Counted from the first letter of the stretch, positions 1 through 11,297 are shown. The stretch: DNA of 60,000 bases from Cristatella mucedo (GCA_009760855.2 WPIO01000101.1:796001-856000); one strand, 5' to 3'. Notes: a model not told the origin generated them from the sequence alone. Made by a program: numbers and translations.

Positions 1-65
1 GGAGGCCGCTGGGCCGGCGCCGCGAGCAATAAATCTCCCCGACGCCGCCGATTCGCCGAACTCGC

Positions 66-72
66 TATAAAT
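66..72 (+). promoter_or_regulatory. TATA box of COL-A
   Basis: The heptamer TATAAAT lies in GC-rich DNA about 330 bp upstream of the COL-A start codon. By analogy with the two paralogues, which have TATA boxes in the same relative place, transcription should start near position 95. The start point itself is inferred. Confidence 0.6.
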
Positions 73-94
73 GCGGCTCACTTGCGGCCGCCGA

Positions 95-145
95 GAGAGC
101 GCGACGCGGCCGGAGCTCTGACGGAAAGTCGGTGAAAGCTAAGAG
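95..145 (+). other. Putative 5' noncoding exon 1 of COL-A
   Basis: The start is inferred from the TATA box. Possible splice donors are GTGAAA (exon end 131) and GTACCC (exon end 145). The likely acceptor is in the pyrimidine-rich stretch ending at 369 or 373, just before the ATG at 399. Two upstream ATGs at 165 and 169 would be removed by this intron. The paralogues have clearer versions of the same leader intron, so I expect one here, but the exact donor is ambiguous. Confidence 0.4.
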
Positions 146-398
146 GTACCCGCCGCCGCAGCCAATGAATGCCGTAGCTGCAGCGACACACCGTGGTTGA
201 CGCTAGAGAGCGCGCGCTAAGCGATCCTGCTCTTCAACCGCCGCCGCCGGCAGCAGGTAGCTGACCGGAAGCAGGTCGGCGGCGAAGTCGCGGGCTCGCG
301 GCGAAACCGCTCGAGCGGCACATTCGTCTCCGCTTCCGCTCTGTGAAGTTGTCTCGGATTTCTCCGTAGGCAGCTGTCGGTGAGCGCTCGGAGTTGCA

Positions 399-3332
399 AT
401 GGCGGCGGGCGGCGGCGGGCCGTCTTCGCGCGTGCAAACGTCGACCATGATACTCGTGTCAACTCAAGTGGTTATTGCGGCAGGCCTGGCGATTGCCACC
501 TGCCTACTGTACATGCGCCAGTATCAGCTGATCGAGAGCGCTAGTAAAATGCTGGCGGCGCAGGTGAGCACAGCGGCGAGCCGTCGAGAGAGCCCGCTCG
601 CGCACGCCGCGGCTAACGGTCCAGCACGGCGAACGCGCCACGCTGGACCGGCATCTGGCCAGGGAGAACGCGCACGATTCTGGCGCGTGCGCTCACGGCA
701 ATCCCTTTTGCAGCCGCAGGCTCTCGGAAGCGAAAGCTCTCGCGTAAGAAGGCAAAGCTGGGGTGAGCGCCGCCGCCGCCGCACGCCCTCGCAGCCGCCG
801 CCGCACGCCCTCGCAGCCGCTGCCGCACGCCCTCGCCGCCGCCGCCGCACGCCCTCGCCGCCGCCGCACGCCCTCGCCGCCGCCGCCGCACGCCCTCGCC
901 GCCGCCGCCGCCGAAGCGCCGCGCTCGCGAACCCTTAGGCGCCGCGTCCGGCGGTGCTCTCGGACGCTAGGACGCGCGGCTCCGCTCTCTTGGCAGTGCC
1001 CGACGGATCGTGCGTCTGCCCGAGCGGCGCCGACGGCGCGAAAGGCCCGCCCGGCCTGCCCGGTCCCGCAGGGCCCGCCGGATGGGCCGGAGCGACAGGC
1101 CCTGCGGGAAAGACCGGGCCCACCGGGCCGCGCGGCAGCACTGGCTCTGCCGGACGCACCGGATCGGGCGGAGTCTACGGACCGAAGGGTCTCGGAGGTC
1201 ACACCGGCGCCACCGGACCAGCGGGCGACGCCGGAGGAGCGGGCGCCAAGGGCGCGACGGGGCCGCAGGGAAGCACTGGCGCCAGTGGCCAGCAAGGAGC
1301 GGCGGGAGGGGCCGGCGAGAGCGGTCCGCCTGGTCCGAAGGGCCACCAGGGTCTCCAGGGAGACGTCGGCGGCAAAGGCGACAAAGGGCTCGACGGTGCC
1401 ACAGGAGGACACGGCGACAACGGTCCTAAGGGGCCCAGCGGCGACGCAGGAGAGCCGGGCGCGCCGGGCGTTTCGGGATCGGCTGGTGCTGTCGGCGACA
1501 GCGGCGACAAAGGCGCGAACGGCGAGACGGGCGTCAAGGGCGCCTCCGGAGAGGCGGGCCCGAAGGGTGGTCGAGGCAACTCGGGTGAGAAGGGATCCGC
1601 CGGACGGACGGGCGCGACCGGGCCGAGCGGCGGCGACGGAGCGACGGGCGCCCGAGGCCCGAGCGGCGACCAGGGCGACGCCGGCGCGTCGGGCCCGCCA
1701 GGAGCAGCCGGCGACGAGGGGACCAGCGGTCCGACTGGCCGCCCGGGAGAGAGCGGTCAGTCTGGCAGCAGCGGCGACGTCGGAGCGAAAGGCGAACCTG
1801 GCGCGCCGGGCAGCAAGGGCCCTACGGGAGCCGCCGGAGGCAGCGGCAGCAGCGGCAGCCGGGGACTCGACGGCGAGCTGGGACGCGCCGGCGCGGACGG
1901 CCGCGACGGACCCGCTGGACCGCAGGGGGCAGCCGGCGTGCCGGGACGCGGCGGCGACGCTGGAGCGACGGGAGAGAAGGGCGCCAAGGGCGCACCCGGA
2001 CCGAGAGGAGCGAGCGGAGCACCGGGACCGGCCGGGCCCATTGGCAGCGGCGGTCCGATCGGGCCGCAGGGTGCCGCGGGCCAAGCCGGCCAGCCCGGAG
2101 TCGCCGGCGAGAAAGGAGATCGAGGCGCCAGCGGCGCGCCGGGCAGCAATGGCGCCGCCGGCCCGAGCGGCGTGCAGGGGCCGACGGGATTGATTGGCTA
2201 CGCCGGCGCCGCCGGGCCTGCGGGTCCAAGCGGACCTGCTGGGCGCAGCGGAAGCAGCGGTCAAGACGGACTCAAGGGAGCGCAAGGGCAGTCCGGACCA
2301 GCGGGAGTCTCCGGAGACGCCGGAGGCGCCGGGGCCGCCGGCGGCCGCGGCCGGCCCGGACAGACCGGAGCGTCGGGCCAGAAAGGCGAGATCGGCGAGA
2401 CGGGCTCCGCCGGGGACGCGGGAGCCGCGGGACAGCACGGCCCGCAGGGCGCTCCGGGACACAGCGGACGAGCCGGCGCGCCCGGCTCGACGGGCGAAGC
2501 GGGGCGCACGGGAGCTGCGGGCGCGATAGGAGCGACGGGAGCGCAGGGGCAGACGGGAGCTGCGGGAGCTTCCGGAGTGAACGGTGTCGCCGGCGCGAGC
2601 GGAGCTCAAGGCGGCAGCGGTGCGGCTGGCCGCGCCGGTTCGACCGGGCCGGCCGGACCGGCGGGCCCGAAAGGAGACAAGGGTGACGCGGGCGCGCCCG
2701 GAGCCGCGGGCCAGAGCGGCACTGCCGGATGGGTCGGTGCGAAAGGGCCAACCGGTCCCCAAGGCGCGACCGGAGTGGCCGGCCCCGCCGGACAGACAGG
2801 CGCCGCGGGAGATGCGGGTGCCCGCGGAAGCGACGGCCAGTATGGCCGTACGGGATCGGACGGCGCTCCAGGGGCGGCAGGATCGCCGGGCGATTGCGGA
2901 GACGACGGCGCCGCCGGAGCTGAGGGACGCAGCGGCGCCGTCGGCAGCTCGGGCCCCGCAGGCCCGCACGGAGACGCTGGCCCGACGGGCGCCAAGGGCG
3001 ACAAGGGTGAAAGCGGCCCCGTGGGAATCCGGGGCCCCGACGGCGCGCCGGGCGCACGGGGCGCCCAGGGTCCGAACGGTCCGGCCGGCGGCGGAGGCAC
3101 GCCAGGATCCAACGGGCCGGCCGGCCAGCCGGGCACTCCGGGAACGAACGGTCGCAACGGTAGCGACGGACCTGCCGGCGGGCGCGGCCCTGCCGGACCG
3201 AAGGGCGAGCTGGGCAGCGGCGGCGCTGCCGGCGCGACGGGCCCGACGGGCGCGACCGGTCCCACGGGGCCTCAGGGAGCGGGCGCGACCGGCGCCACAG
3301 GTCGGACGGGACCGGCTGGAGCGAGCGGGTAG
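399..3332 (+). CDS. COL-A: membrane-anchored, furin-site-containing long collagen (847 aa, spliced)
   Basis: Coding exons are 399-563, 720-762 (or 714-762) and 997-3332. The introns are GT-AG with phases 0 and 1, and all frames fit. Exon 399-563 (55 aa) has a Gly/Ser-rich cytoplasmic tail, a hydrophobic segment at residues 18-38 (MILVSTQVVIAAGLAIATCLL) and a polar stalk. The microexon encodes SRVRRQSW, a furin-type R-x-R-R site. The last exon begins VPDGSCVCPSG and then gives 256 Gly-X-Y units, ending GPAGASG-stop. The only helix break is a one-residue deletion (GPQ-GA-GAT) five triplets before the end. A helix Cys lies at 2895-2897. There is no COLF1, C4 or C1q-like C-terminal domain. The anchor, RxxR site, cysteines and helix occur in the same order as in nematode cuticle collagens, but the helix is several times longer. 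The likely role is a cuticle or extracellular matrix collagen shed from the membrane. The splice sites are predictions. Confidence 0.85.
770..925 (+). repeat. GC-rich minisatellite in COL-A intron 3
   Basis: Six copies of CACGCCCTCG are spaced by runs of GCC triplets, giving units of 18-21 bp. The array fills most of the intron between the microexon (ends 762) and the helix exon (starts 997). It explains the long Arg/Pro/Ala open frames seen in all directions here. Confidence 0.85.
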
Positions 3333-3347
3333 TTCTTCGCCGTACTT

Positions 3348-3390
3348 GAGCTACCCGCTACTTACCGTACCGGTAGGTAGCGGGTAGCTC
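3348..3390 (+). promoter_or_regulatory. Stem-loop at the start of the COL-A 3'UTR
   Basis: Arms 3348-3366 and 3372-3390 are complementary over 19 bp with one G-U wobble in RNA, and the loop is 5 nt (GTACC). It begins 15 nt after the stop codon. Near-identical 16-nt copies of AG(T/C)TCTTCGCCGTACT flank it, at about 3331 and 3386. I see no equivalent after COL-B or COL-C. Its function is unknown. Confidence 0.7.
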
Positions 3391-3578
3391 TTCGCCGTAC
3401 TGCAGCCGCACCGTAGCCGCCCGGCGGCCACCACGGGGCGGCCGGCGGAGCCGCAGCGTTGGCCGCCAGGCGGTGACGACGACGGCACGCGGCAGTGTGC
3501 AGCAGCAGCAGCTGGACGAGTCGCGGCAACTGGCGTAGCGTCGTCGTCGGCCGCCGACCCTCGGTTGACTGGAGATGA

Positions 3579-3584
3579 AATAAA
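3579..3584 (+). terminator. Polyadenylation signal of COL-A
   Basis: AATAAA lies 247 bp after the COL-A stop codon and is followed by a GT-containing stretch. It would give a 3'UTR of about 270 nt. Confidence 0.6.
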
Positions 3585-3619
3585 AAGTGGCGTGGTCACG
3601 TGACAAGACAGTCACTCTC

Positions 3620-4863
3620 GCTTTTCAGTCGCGCTAGAGCGCTCGATTCGTGCCCTACTGGCAGCCTTTGGCCAGCGCGAAGCGAAAGTCGAAGGCTGAG
3701 GAGGCCGCACGATGACTTCCGCTTCCGGCAGCGAGCGGTCGCATCGCTTTGATAAAAGTGCGCCGGAAGTGCAGTCTCGCTCGCGCTGGGCGAGATGCCC
3801 GACGTTCGACTGGCCGCCGTGGCCGGTAGCCGGAGGCTGAGGTGGGGGATTGCAAGGCAACGCCGCCGACCGACGAACAAGCTTCGTCGCTGGGGCGGCT
3901 CTCGCACGGTTCAACCTCGCTCCGTGATGTCACGACCGCGGGGCTTGGCAGTAGCAAGCTCGCCGAGCGATCGCTGGCGGGATGGCGCCGTTGCTACGCG
4001 ACTCGCTCGGAAGTTCTGATGTTCTCTCTCGGTAGCTTGCCTTGGGCTTTGCGCGATATCTCCGCATCAGTTATTGGCTTATTAAATGAGCTACCGGCGG
4101 TCAAAGACCTTCGCTACAAGCACGAATAATCTTCGCCCAAACAAGAAGGGGCGGGGTGGGGGCACACATTTAATGATTGAACCTAAGCTTTCAGATGCAC
4201 GGGCAGGCTCTGATTTCGCAGTTGCGGCTTACGATTTGTACGCTTTCACACGAAGGGTTCTGTTGGGTCTTGGCGTTCTGAGAGTCTTCCGAGGTTTCGT
4301 GCATTGACCTGCTTAAAGGCATCGAGTTCTTGTAAGGGCGGGCGAACTCTCTGGAAGCGCGGGGGGGGGGCGCTCTCTCAGGAGCCGTGCTTCTAGAATG
4401 CGTGCTCCGGAAAGCTCACCACGTTTAGTAGTAGAGTAAAAAGTTCCACAGGGTCGCGGAGACTAACCGCTCATATATAGCGCTCCAATCGCAAGCCGCG
4501 AGCTTCCTAGAGTAGTTTCCTATAGTAGTACGCCGCCGGCATAGCTTTCGGCTCCGCACCATGGCCGCGCCGCGTCACTTCCGGGACGTTACCTTGAGGA
4601 GCCAAAATGAACAGAGGTCGAGATCTTGATGCCACGAAAGATCACTTGGCGACGTGGCCTGTTGCCGTTTGGCACAGTGGTCTGCGACGGAAATACGTTA
4701 CAAATTTATGATTTACTTGTAACCACTGGCTGACATCACCCGTGCGTACAGCCCACTCGGAGGTGTCGAGTTAGAGGTGTCGCGTAAGAAATGCGTCTGA
4801 CCGCAGGCGTGGAGAGCTAGTTAATGCTGACAGTGCCTGGACGGACGGAAGTGAGGCAGTGCA

Positions 4864-4865
<2 letters not shown>
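3620..4865. other. Intergenic stretch with no recognised gene
   Basis: GC content falls from gene-like to background across this stretch. Open frames are short and overlap in both directions, and I recognise no protein, RNA or repeat family. A short G run lies near 4360. Confidence 0.5.

Positions 4866-4915
<50 letters not shown>
4866..4915. repeat. (CT)n microsatellite
   Basis: Uninterrupted CT dinucleotides, 25 units. Confidence 0.97.
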
Positions 4916-4918
<3 letters not shown>

Positions 4919-5389
4919 GATCGGCTCTAGGAAACACGGTTTCAGGTCCTTTGAGGTACCGCTCGTTACCTTGTTTTGGCAGCAGGAGAGTCTCGTTAGC
5001 TAAAGAGATGGAGCTGGGGCCCGGGCAAGGTTACACGTGCATGGTTACAACTGTGAGTGTGCAAGTTCAACATTTCGCGTGCAAGGTTACAAGTGCAAGG
5101 AGACTCGTTAACCAAATAGGCAGAGCCCTAGCCCAGGCAGGTCTGAGGCAGCATTCGGTATCAGACTTTTCGTTATGTCCATGGAGCCTCATACGTATAT
5201 CTAGTTTCAACGGTTATATTTCCGGGACTGCCAATGGGATCTCTAACTGCACTGCCATGATATAACCACTTTGTCTTAGCGCTAGTTGCAATGGCGGAGA
5301 TCCGCTTTCGTCACCGGCGTGGCATTTCGCTCATGCAACAATGCACCGTGCACGCCATGGTTCTTGCAGTTTTTCCTTTCCCCTCGAGT

Positions 5390-5465
5390 GAGCCGTGATG
5401 GCTCACTAGGTAAGGCGGCTGCTTTGCACGACCTCGGTTTCGAGGTCGTGGAAAGGGTGAATCCT
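5390..5465 (+). mobile_element. Possible tRNA-like (SINE head) sequence
   Basis: TGGCTCACTAGGTAAGGCGG resembles a polymerase III A box. About 25 nt later, CTCGGTTTCGAGGTCGTGG resembles a B box inside a hairpin. No proper anticodon arm or tail is visible, so a tRNA-derived repeat fragment is more likely than a tRNA gene. Confidence 0.25.
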
Positions 5466-5640
5466 GCAGTGGGCGATCCTTATTGCGGCTGGAGGCGACA
5501 GCGATAGACTTCGCTCTTCTGTCGCTACACAAAAAAGGCTGTGTAATCAGCAATAAGTTTTTTCTTACCTGTTTTGCAACGCCAGGTAATGGCGCCTCGT
5601 ACATGGAGTGGACAGCACAGCGAAGCGGGCGCTCGCAGCT

Positions 5641-5692
5641 CAGGCGACAGCATCAGGCGACAGCATCAGGCGACAGCATCAGGCGACAGCAT
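5641..5692 (+). repeat. 13-bp tandem repeat, four copies
   Basis: The unit CAGGCGACAGCAT occurs four times head to tail without change. Confidence 0.95.
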
Positions 5693-5799
5693 CAACGGAT
5701 ACCCATCCGTGCAATTCGCTTCGTGTGCGCAGTCGTAGATCCTGGGCAATCTTTGAAGGCATCGACTGCGGGTGATCAGAAGCGAGCAGCAACGCAAAG

Positions 5800-5855
5800 C
5801 TACAAGTGCAAGCCTACAAGTGCAAGCCTACAAGTGCAAGGTCACAAGTGCAAGG
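5800..5855 (+). repeat. 14-bp tandem repeat, four copies
   Basis: Units of the form CTACAAGTGCAAGC repeat four times; the last two vary. A related TTACAAGTGCAAGG occurs upstream at about 5087-5100, so this motif recurs locally. Confidence 0.9.
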
Positions 5856-5869
5856 TTACTGGCTACATG

Positions 5870-8550
5870 AGAAAGGGTGTACAGTTTTGCCGAATTCACG
5901 GTCTCTCGTTTATACACCGGCAAAAGTCTTAGCGGCCATCGCCCCACTTGCAGCGGGCGTCGCAAAGGATCGCCTGGTGCCGGACTTTAAATCCATGCCG
6001 TAGGCCTTGCACAGTGCAAGCCGTGCTCAGGGATTATGTGCTGTGCACACAACCGATTTTCTCCCCTCATCCGGTGATGTGATGCCTACGCTGCGCTGCC
6101 ATCCAGAGTATCGTAATCGCGAGTGCTCACCGGTAGACATTACCCCCTGCCAGCCACGAACAAAGCAGTGCCTTTCTTGGCAGACGACCAACTTGGCGTA
6201 AGGCTTTTGTAGGCCGCCCAGCCACCGTGCAAAGGTGCTCGACAAGATGCCGCCATGTTTCTTTTTGCCGGAAGCTGTTTTCTTCCTGAAGGGCCCTGGC
6301 CCACTGTTTCTTTCTGGCCTGGGCTGCCTAATTTTCAGTTCGCATTCAGGGGTTTCCATGCAAAGTAGACTGACGCTCCGTCCGGCACCGTGCGCTTCCT
6401 GGCCAGTTAGAAGCGGACTGAGATGCTGGGTAGGCACTAGCGGAGTGGGCTATGCTGTACGGGCTTCACAAAATGGCGCGTCCTGGTTTAAAGTCGTTGA
6501 CGAGGAGCTCTGCAAGGCTGCTCATAGCGAAGCGATTGACCCTCGCGATCTTCGTGCTGGTCCCCGGATAGAGCGATTGACTAGTGCTACTCTACTAAGC
6601 GCAGGCTGCGAAGGATGCGAAGTCAGTTCGTCGATTAGAAAAAGCTGAAGTAGAGCAGAGTGTACCGAGACTGGGATATGCGGATGCTCCATTGAATGAG
6701 AATGACATCGAATGAGCTGCCTTTAATCAAGCATCGCCGGAATTTTTGCATGCTTGCACATACACTTTTGGCGCAGTAGACCCTGACAGCTGAGCTCTTG
6801 TGAAATGCAAAGCCAGTTGCATCAGCAATGCATCTCGCAGTCGCTTTCCTACGACAAGAAAGAGCGCGCGAATAGCCTCCATAGGTCCGATCTTAGTCCT
6901 TGCTGCAGCAGCTGCGGGTATAATTATGAATACCGTTTTGTCGCGACCGACACTTTTGGTTGGCCATTAAAGGGAGAGGGGTTGAGAGTTATCATATGTA
7001 GCACCCCTTCTCCAAACCTAAAGGCATGCCGTTTGTAAGGGGGTGCACTTAAAGTGTCTCACTCTCTTTATAGTCAAGCAAGGACTTCTTTACTCGGCGG
7101 ACTGTCACTTACACACTGCCCATTGAGAGCACCTATCTTCTGTACATATACCGAAAAACTGCGGAGTAATTGGCCGATCCAGTAAAGCGTGCTTTATTTT
7201 ATACTTGACCTTCCAAATTGAGCGTATGTCAGCGACTGACGTATAATTAAGAAAGGCCCGAATGAGCAACCGCGGCAGTGCAACGGAAGCACATTCGAGG
7301 GCTGCGTCGCAAGCTCGCTCGCTCGACTCAAGTGCTCGCGGCCGCGTCTGCGGGTCGGCGAAGCGCACTGCGCCGCCGACGTGCGGCGCTGGTCCGGAAG
7401 ACGCGACAGGCGCACATCCGGAAGGTTAGGGCGAAGCGTAAGACGCTTGATGATACCCAAGTCCAGCTCGCGATCGATCGAGACTTTCTTTCCCCCGAGT
7501 TTTTGCCACCAGCTCGAGTCGACACGTCGCACGTCCTGATGAGGTCCCGGCGAGGTCGCGGTGAGGTAACGAAGAGGTCACATAGATGTCGCAGAGAGGT
7601 CACAGACGGTCGTGGAGAGGTCGTGGAGAGGTCTGAGCCATTCAGTGAAAAAACGCAGCTCGCCATCGACTCTAGACGGTTTATCCTACCTGGTTGGTTA
7701 GAAAGGAGGCCAACCAGACTTCTTGTGAGAGCAACCAGTCTTCCGCCAGTTCCGGCTGGAGGCTGCATACGCATTGTCATCTTCAAGCAGTTGTAAACTA
7801 TCTAAATGAAGGCTGATCGACTAAGCTTTATAAGCACAAGTGAAGTTATAGGAGACAGATGCAGTGCCGACCCCGCGTATTTGCACATTTTCCGTCAAGA
7901 AATCATACAGGAGCTTGAAAGCTGCTGTTTAAATACGCAGCAGACGTTACATAGAAGACGTTTTCTATGAGCGAGGAGCCGGAGTTATTCAGCGGAAGAG
8001 AATAGAAGCTTTGCACGGGCAATTTGCACACATTTTTCCTAAATATTGAAGCAGCTGTTAACCGTAGCAGCTATGCTCTAAAGCCTGATGGTGGACTTTG
8101 ACGCTTCGTAGAAAAATCCAAAGCGGCGATTGGCTTGATAGTTAGCCACCTTCTGAATCGATCGTATTTGACTTTTAATATCAAATTATATTAATTAGAC
8201 GTTTAAAAAACAAAAACATACACACATGAAAAATGAATAAAAATGAATATGAATAATCCTCGAACTCGTGGCCGTGTGATTGCACATTTTTCTCCCGCTA
8301 ATCATTTTTCGGTTTTCTCCTTAATCGTTGCTGCCTGGCTCCGCAACGTAATTAACGGCAAAGACTGGATTTACTCTAGTGAAACTAATTTGACGTCAGG
8401 TAATCCTTTCAACGAATTCTCTGCATAAATGCCAGACCTTCACAAATATGGGCAATATTCATCTTATCGTGGCAGAACTGCTAGTCAGAAATGGCTAGCG
8501 GAAATGGCCAACTCTGGCAACGCTCAGTCATCCGAGCCACGCGCGCGCGG
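5870..8550. other. Intergenic stretch with no recognised gene
   Basis: It contains unremarkable frames of up to about 170 codons on both strands, for example 7278-7796 and its antisense shadow. None has a recognisable domain, and none has convincing start or splice context. The segment 7545-7640 has loosely repeated GAGGTC-type words. Confidence 0.4.
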
Positions 8551-8551
8551 C

Positions 8552-8648
8552 CAGGCGCTTCAAATATGCCACGGGACTTGAGCCCACTACCTCGGTCGGA
8601 CCTTGGTCGGGGTGAGCACCTTAACCACTGGGCCAAACCAGCGCTGCG
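8552..8648 (-). mobile_element. tRNA-derived SINE, copy 1
   Basis: Read on the minus strand it has an A-box-like TTGGCCCAGTGGTTAAGGTG and a B-box-like segment around GGGCTCAAGTCCC, then a piece of the tail (GAAGCGCCTGG). It aligns by eye with copies at 40248-40392 and 50715-50862. The 3' tail is cut short in this copy. Confidence 0.6.
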
Positions 8649-8879
8649 TATATTTCACTAGAGAGACTCGCCATGTGCCATCCGTCGCGTTCGCATCGAA
8701 GACATTCGATCGAGTCTTATTTCGAATGAAAATCAAATCTGGCACATCAATTAAAGTCAAGCGTTCAAGCGAATCGTTCCACTAAGTTGGTGCTAGTGCA
8801 GCAAGCGCATAAAGACCTTCTTAGAGATGCTGACGTAGATATGCGTGGTGTACACCTGATGTAGAGCCTCTCTATTAGC

Positions 8880-9600
8880 TCATCCAGATTTTTTGGGAGC
8901 TTTTGATCACCATTGATCACCGAGTCCTTCTCAAGAACCAGTCATTTCGCTTAGGAGACATGGGTACTGCATTGCAATTGCTAATGTCCTATTTCAATGA
9001 AAGGTTTTGGAGTTTGGATATCAAAGGCCAGTGGTCATCGAATTAACCTTTGAATAGATATGCGTACCCAAGGATCTGTTCAAGCTCCGCTCTTTTTTGA
9101 AAAGTTTACTCAACCTTTTGCCGATGCGACAACTAAGCTCAATTTACTTTCATGTTTACCTAGAAGATACAGCTGAGCAGATGGTTTTACTTCAACCAGC
9201 CTTCCAGTGAGTCAAATTCTCGCGCTGCCTGTGTATCATCTATTGCAGAAAGTCGCAGTTAGATGGCAGCAACTTTCTTAAATTGAAAGAGGATACAAAC
9301 AGCTTACTAGTTATGGGCAAACCCAGTGTTACTCCGATACGGGAAAAGCTAAAATCTCAAAATTGGTTCGGTCACCAACCGCAGCCTCTGAAAGAAATCT
9401 GCGCGTACCGTTATTAAGGGAGCTTCACAGTCCAGGTTGACTACTTTGAAGCGTCAAATCGCAAAACATTGGGCTTGCTTAAGTAAGGACACCACTTGAG
9501 CTGCGTGGGTCAATGCATATTTGTTATCCCGCCTAGACTCATGTAAATCACCGTTGGCCAGTTCTCCCGGCCAACGCAACAGGTCGCTTTCGCTAGGTGC
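8880..9600 (+). mobile_element. LINE family A fragment, degenerate reverse transcriptase region
   Basis: The DNA matches, with many changes, the stretch of the 40740-44160 LINE from the reverse transcriptase motif around GCAGCTTTTGATACC to the segment around GTTATGGGCAAACC. No long open frame survives, so this is an old, dead copy. A very degenerate minus-strand LINE tail may follow at about 9585-9660. Confidence 0.6.
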
Positions 9601-10079
9601 AATAATAATGACGAAAATGTTTGCTCAATGCCGTGAGAGAGCTATACGTCGTTCTAAGCACTTTACGTACGCCGAAGTTAGGGTATCCTCGGGTTAGCAA
9701 AAGCAGGCGTAATTCAAGCGCGAACGAGCGCATTACTAAGGCCAGCCACTTCTAAGCCACTTCTTCTTGTCGACCAGCACGGGCCACTGCTGCCGTCGTA
9801 GCAGCGGCACATCGAAGCATAAGCCCTTCTCGCCACCAACTTTTAGCTCACTTCATTCTCTTGCGCCGGCCTTGACCTGCTGTATGCAGTTTGATCGCCC
9901 CTTCAGGCATTGCGTCGCCTCGCCTGGTGCTGCTGCTCTCACTGCTTGCTGGTAGCGCTTGGCTGTGCCTCTAAAAACAGCCAAAGCCCTTTTGTCTGGA
10001 GAACTACTTAGTACAGACTGACGTCGCGACATCCTTCTCGACTGATTGACCTTGACCTCCCGGTCGTCGCTCGATGGAT

Positions 10080-10580
10080 ACAGAGGACAAATTCATTCTA
10101 ACTCCGACTCACAAGGCCTGCCGTGCATATATGAAATACTGCCTAGCTGAACCGCTGCACCAGCGTCAGACTTCTGAAGATGGCAGGCGTCAGGTCATCA
10201 TCGTCATCCCTCGGGGAAGGGGGGCGGTCAATAAATGAGCTGTTCCGTCAATTTTAGCCAGAGACAGTTAGCTACACAAGCTTCTGCTCTTTACGGGTTC
10301 TAGACTGTGGAACTCACTTCCACACTTAGTACTCAATGATTAATTGTTTTGGCCAGCCACCCACTGTGAGGCATTCTTAGCAGCTACTTCCGGGGTTGCT
10401 ACGTCCACCGTCGTCACTTCATTCACTTCATTGTCGTACTTCATCGACGGTCCTCGTGACGTACCAGTGGTTCTCATCACTTCTCTTTCTGCATGAGATA
10501 AAAGTCTGCTGGCCGCTGCTGCCGTATGCGCACCAAAAGCCTCTAAGATTTTAAGTGCCCTATAAGAAACTCTGAGGCGT
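10080..10580 (+). mobile_element. LINE family B 3' fragment
   Basis: It aligns with the 3' portion of the 13385-16412 LINE. Shared words include ACTCACAAGGC and GCTGCACCAG, and both end in a CACCAAAAGC-type segment followed by GTGC-CTATAA near 10550. The region is frameshifted throughout. The stretch 9600-10080 before it shows nothing I recognise. Confidence 0.55.
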
Positions 10581-11297
10581 AAAAATCTACTTAGTGTTTT
10601 TGGCTTAGTAGGATTACATTAGGATTAGGATTCGCGGGGCATTGGAACAGGGCGCGGTCCAGGTCACTGTCCAGCTGTACGGGACGGTGGGCAATTTCCC
10701 CCCTGTCCTACCCCAGGCTAGGCCTGGCTCAACCACTGGATGGAAACGTATATGTGCCTGCATTTAAATGGGCGCTGAAAACTCCCTTGTTCCATAGAGC
10801 ATTCGCTCAGTCCGTGCGAAGAAAATTTCAACATACTATCGCTAATCAGTTAAACACGCTTTCTGCTATAGCCTATTCAAACGTTTGCGTACTCAATCGG
10901 CCAGATTATGACGACAACACAATCTACTCCCGGCTCCTAAATTATTCAATTAGGAACCCTATATTTTATAAACTATGGCTTAGAGCGTAAAAAAGCCGTC
11001 GGAGTGATCGCTAATGAGCTGTGCGATGTAGCGGTCGCTGTTCACGTGTAGCTGTTCCATAGCCATGGAGTATGCAGCTCCATGCTAACGAGACGGACTC
11101 GCTATTGAGGCCGCTGCGTTCTTAATTGCTGTGATCCTCTACTTCTTTCCAATTTCCTGCGTCCGCGTGGCTTCTGCGAGCAGAGGCGCCGCGCTTGTAG
11201 TCCGTCACGCTACAGGCGGCAGCTACACGCACTAGCACTCGCTTCGCGTGCAGTCCGAGCCGCTACGTAAGCGTACGTAAAGTGCCCGGACATCACT

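Noticed and set aside
399-938. Unspliced 179-codon reading of the COL-A first exon
   Set aside because: After residue 55 it runs into an intron and a GCC minisatellite. A donor at 564, a microexon and an acceptor at 996 give a phase-consistent collagen shared with two paralogues.
5390-5465. A functional tRNA gene
   Set aside because: A- and B-box-like words are present, but I could not draw acceptor and anticodon arms. It is kept only as a possible SINE head.
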